Origin: Leucobacter sp. G161 | GTDB lineage: Bacteria > Actinomycetota > Actinomycetes > Actinomycetales > Microbacteriaceae | Direction: 5' to 3' | Assembly (NCBI RefSeq): GCF_001482305.1 | Contig: NZ_LOHP01000053.1 | Coordinates: forward strand, 1-64,000 | Length of the DNA: 64,000 nt | Part shown: piece after piece, positions 62,631-64,000 of the stretch | Numbering within the stretch: position 1 is the stretch's first letter | Layout: the number at the start of each line of letters is the position of its first letter | Notes under the pieces: generated by a model | Databases searched by the model: none | The model's input: only the letters and a program-made list of their open reading frames with translations | Told to the model about the DNA's origin: nothing | Translations under genes and position numbers: made by a program

Positions 62631-63302
62631 GTGACGAATCCCCAAGATCCCCGCACCATCGCGATCATCGGCGGCCACGGGCAGATCGCGCTGCGCACGA
62701 CGGCGCTACTCACGCGGGCGGGCCACCGTGTGCTCGGTGTGATCCGCAATCCTGACCACGCGAGCGCCGTCGAGCGGGCTGGCGGCGAAGCGGTACTCGT
62801 CGACATTGAACATGCGAAAGCTGAGGAGCTGGCCGCAGCAATTGGCGGGGCTGACACCCTGCTCTTCGCGGCGGGCGCTGGCCCCGGCTCCGGCCCCGCA
62901 CGCAAGGAGAGCGTCGACCACCAGGGCGCGCTCACCACGATGGCCGCCGCGGCCCAGCTCGGGGCGCGGCTCGTGCAGATCTCGTACATCGGTGTGGCGA
63001 ACACGCCACCGGAAAGCGTCGGCCCCGACTTTCTCGCGTACCAGCGCGCGAAGTACGCTGCTGATCTTGCACTCGAAGCGAGCGGCCTCGACTGGACGAT
63101 CGTGCGCCCGGGCACGCTCACGAATGAGCAGGGCACGGCGCGCGTCGCTGTCGGGGTGCTCGAACGCGGCCCGGTGAGCCGTGACAACGTCGCGCAGGTG
63201 CTTGCCGAGGTGGTGGCACGGGCCGACCTCGCGGGTGTCGCGTTCGATCTGCTTGACGGCGATACGCCGGTGCGCGACGCCGTCGCAATGCTCGCGGTGT
63301 AG
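62631..63302 (+). CDS. NAD(P)-binding epimerase-like (NmrA/SDR a5) protein
   Basis: 223 residues. Rossmann motif GGHGQIAL (IAIIGGHGQI), VRPGTLTNEQGTARVAV, and the YQRAKYAADLALE motif (Y-x-x-x-K-like). This is an atypical SDR group of flavin reductase/NmrA-like proteins, which bind NAD(P) and may be reductases or sensors. The GTG is preceded by GGAGGA. Ends 183 bp before rplY; no partner known. Confidence 0.85.
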   Translation: MTNPQDPRTIAIIGGHGQIALRTTALLTRAGHRVLGVIRNPDHASAVERAGGEAVLVDIEHAKAEELAAAIGGADTLLFAAGAGPGSGPARKESVDHQGALTTMAAAAQLGARLVQISYIGVANTPPESVGPDFLAYQRAKYAADLALEASGLDWTIVRPGTLTNEQGTARVAVGVLERGPVSRDNVAQVLAEVVARADLAGVAFDLLDGDTPVRDAVAMLAV

Positions 63303-63320
63303 CCGGGGCTGCGGATCGTG

Positions 63321-63326
63321 TAATAT
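63321..63326 (+). promoter_or_regulatory. Putative -10 element of rplY
   Basis: TAATAT stands out in a GC-rich context, about 160 bp before the rplY start. No good -35 was seen. If used, the transcript would begin near 63333 with a leader of about 150 bases. Confidence 0.35.
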
Positions 63327-63347
63327 TAGAGGCTGTACTTCGGCGAG

Positions 63348-63470
63348 GGGTGCGCAAGCACCCGTTATCGACGCGGAACGACCTGCCTTTTGGGGCATCG
63401 CTGCGTCGCACGTTTTGAGTGCGAGACACCACGCCGGTGGAGAAATCCACCCGACACGGGGCGAGAGCCC
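63348..63470 (+). ncRNA. Structured 5' leader of rplY with three GNRA hairpins
   Basis: Three hairpins with GNRA loops: GGGTGC-GCAA-GCACCC (63348-63363), GGTGGA-GAAA-TCCACC (63436-63451) and GGGC-GAGA-GCCC (63459-63470). The last is immediately upstream of the AAGGAG for rplY. Ribosomal-protein genes often have autoregulatory leaders; I could not assign this to a known family by eye. Confidence 0.5.
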
Positions 63471-63485
63471 GCAAGGAGAATCATT

Positions 63486-64000
63486 ATGAGCGTTGAGAAC
63501 AAGCTTGATGCAACCGTCCGCGAGAACTTCGGTAAGGGCGCTGCGCGCAAGCTCCGTGCTGTCGGCCAGACCCCTGCAGTGGTCTACGGTCACGGCACCG
63601 ACCCGAAGCACGTCACCGTCGAGACTCACCCGCTGAGCCTGATTGTGCGCTACGCGAACCCGCTCGTCGAGATCACGCTCGATGGCAAGCAGGAGCTCGT
63701 GCTCGTCAAGGACGTGCAGAAGGATCCGGTACGCCAGATCATCGAGCACGTCGACATGCTCATCGTGAAGAAGGGCGAAAAGGTCGAGGTCGAGGTCCCG
63801 ATCCACGTGACCGGCGAGTCGTTCTCGGGCACCACCGCGATCCAGGAGCTCAACACGCTCCGCCTGCTCGTTCCCGCGACCGCGATTCCCGAGTCGGTTG
63901 AGGTCAGCGTTGAGGGCGCCGTTGAGGGCACCCAGTTCGTCGCTGGCGATCTCGTGCTCCCCAAGGGTGCAGAACTCATCGATGAGGACACCCACATGGT
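63486..64000 (+). CDS. rplY: 50S ribosomal protein L25/Ctc, N-terminal part
   Basis: 171 complete codons before the window ends. KLDATVRENFGKGAARKLRA and TPAVVYGHGTDPKHVTVETH belong to the L25 domain; the region after about residue 95 (KKGEKVEVEVPIHVTGE) is the TL5/Ctc C-terminal domain. It binds 5S rRNA. AAGGAG precedes the ATG. In actinobacteria it normally follows prs and precedes pth. The gene is cut off at the right edge. Confidence 0.95.
   Translation, partial: MSVENKLDATVRENFGKGAARKLRAVGQTPAVVYGHGTDPKHVTVETHPLSLIVRYANPLVEITLDGKQELVLVKDVQKDPVRQIIEHVDMLIVKKGEKVEVEVPIHVTGESFSGTTAIQELNTLRLLVPATAIPESVEVSVEGAVEGTQFVAGDLVLPKGAELIDEDTHM

Noticed and set aside
1-64000. Insertion sequences or prophage
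   Set aside because: No transposase, integrase, terminal inverted repeats or phage structural genes were recognised.

Overview
The window is a GC-rich actinobacterial chromosome segment. Gene content, GC-biased codons, a mycobacterial-type order of tRNA-Gln, glmU, prs and rplY, frequent GTG starts and an LAxTG surface protein all suggest Microbacteriaceae, possibly Leucobacter-like. The genus is inference; no 16S gene is present. I found no phage, transposase, integrase or CRISPR array.

Layout. (1) 1-221: end of an ABC-F ATPase gene. (2) 281-6754: a LysR-linked catabolic cluster (ThDP enzyme, MHS transporter, amidohydrolase) and a TetR regulator. (3) 6798-16410: an iron locus. A minus-strand operon encodes a siderophore-binding lipoprotein, two FecCD permeases and an ATPase, continuing without a gap into a multicopper oxidase and then a cupredoxin lipoprotein. 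It faces a plus-strand pair of IrtAB/YbtPQ-like ABC exporter-fold proteins. (4) 16588-18469: an SDR and an aldo/keto reductase. (5) 18912-26429: a second siderophore operon (binding protein, siderophore-interacting reductase, two permeases, ATPase), an AraC regulator, and an orphan protein with two degenerate ATPase domains. Three DtxR/IdeR-like boxes lie in regions 3 and 5. (6) 26596-33341: a Liv-type ABC importer with a fused LivM-LivG subunit, co-transcribed with an FMN alpha-hydroxyacid dehydrogenase and followed by a convergent FCD-type GntR gene. (7) 33403-38235: a putative haem importer (hmuT, hmuV, hmuU) divergent from hemH and hemQ. (8) 38292-40310: a sortase-anchored beta-propeller protein. 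(9) 40518-48343: a tightly overlapped kdp operon (a small membrane ORF, then kdpF, A, B, C, D, E). (10) 48571-53485: a membrane protein, acyl-CoA dehydrogenase, amidase and MarR. (11) 53614-64000: the core block tRNA-Gln, glmU, prs and rplY, split between prs and rplY by about 7 kb of accessory genes (serine hydrolase, two-component system, MarR, SDR, YbaK, NAD(P)-binding protein).

How it works together. About half of the window concerns iron: two siderophore importers, a probable haem importer, a candidate siderophore exporter-fold importer pair, a siderophore reductase, a candidate copper ferroxidase module, and the last two steps of coproporphyrin-dependent haem synthesis. Same-strand operons are strongly coupled: twelve junctions are four-base overlaps, nine of them GTGA and three ATGA. 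The least explained elements are the oxidase module inside a siderophore operon, the orphan tandem ATPase, the small ORF before kdpF, two long hairpins with a common core, and the structured leader before rplY.
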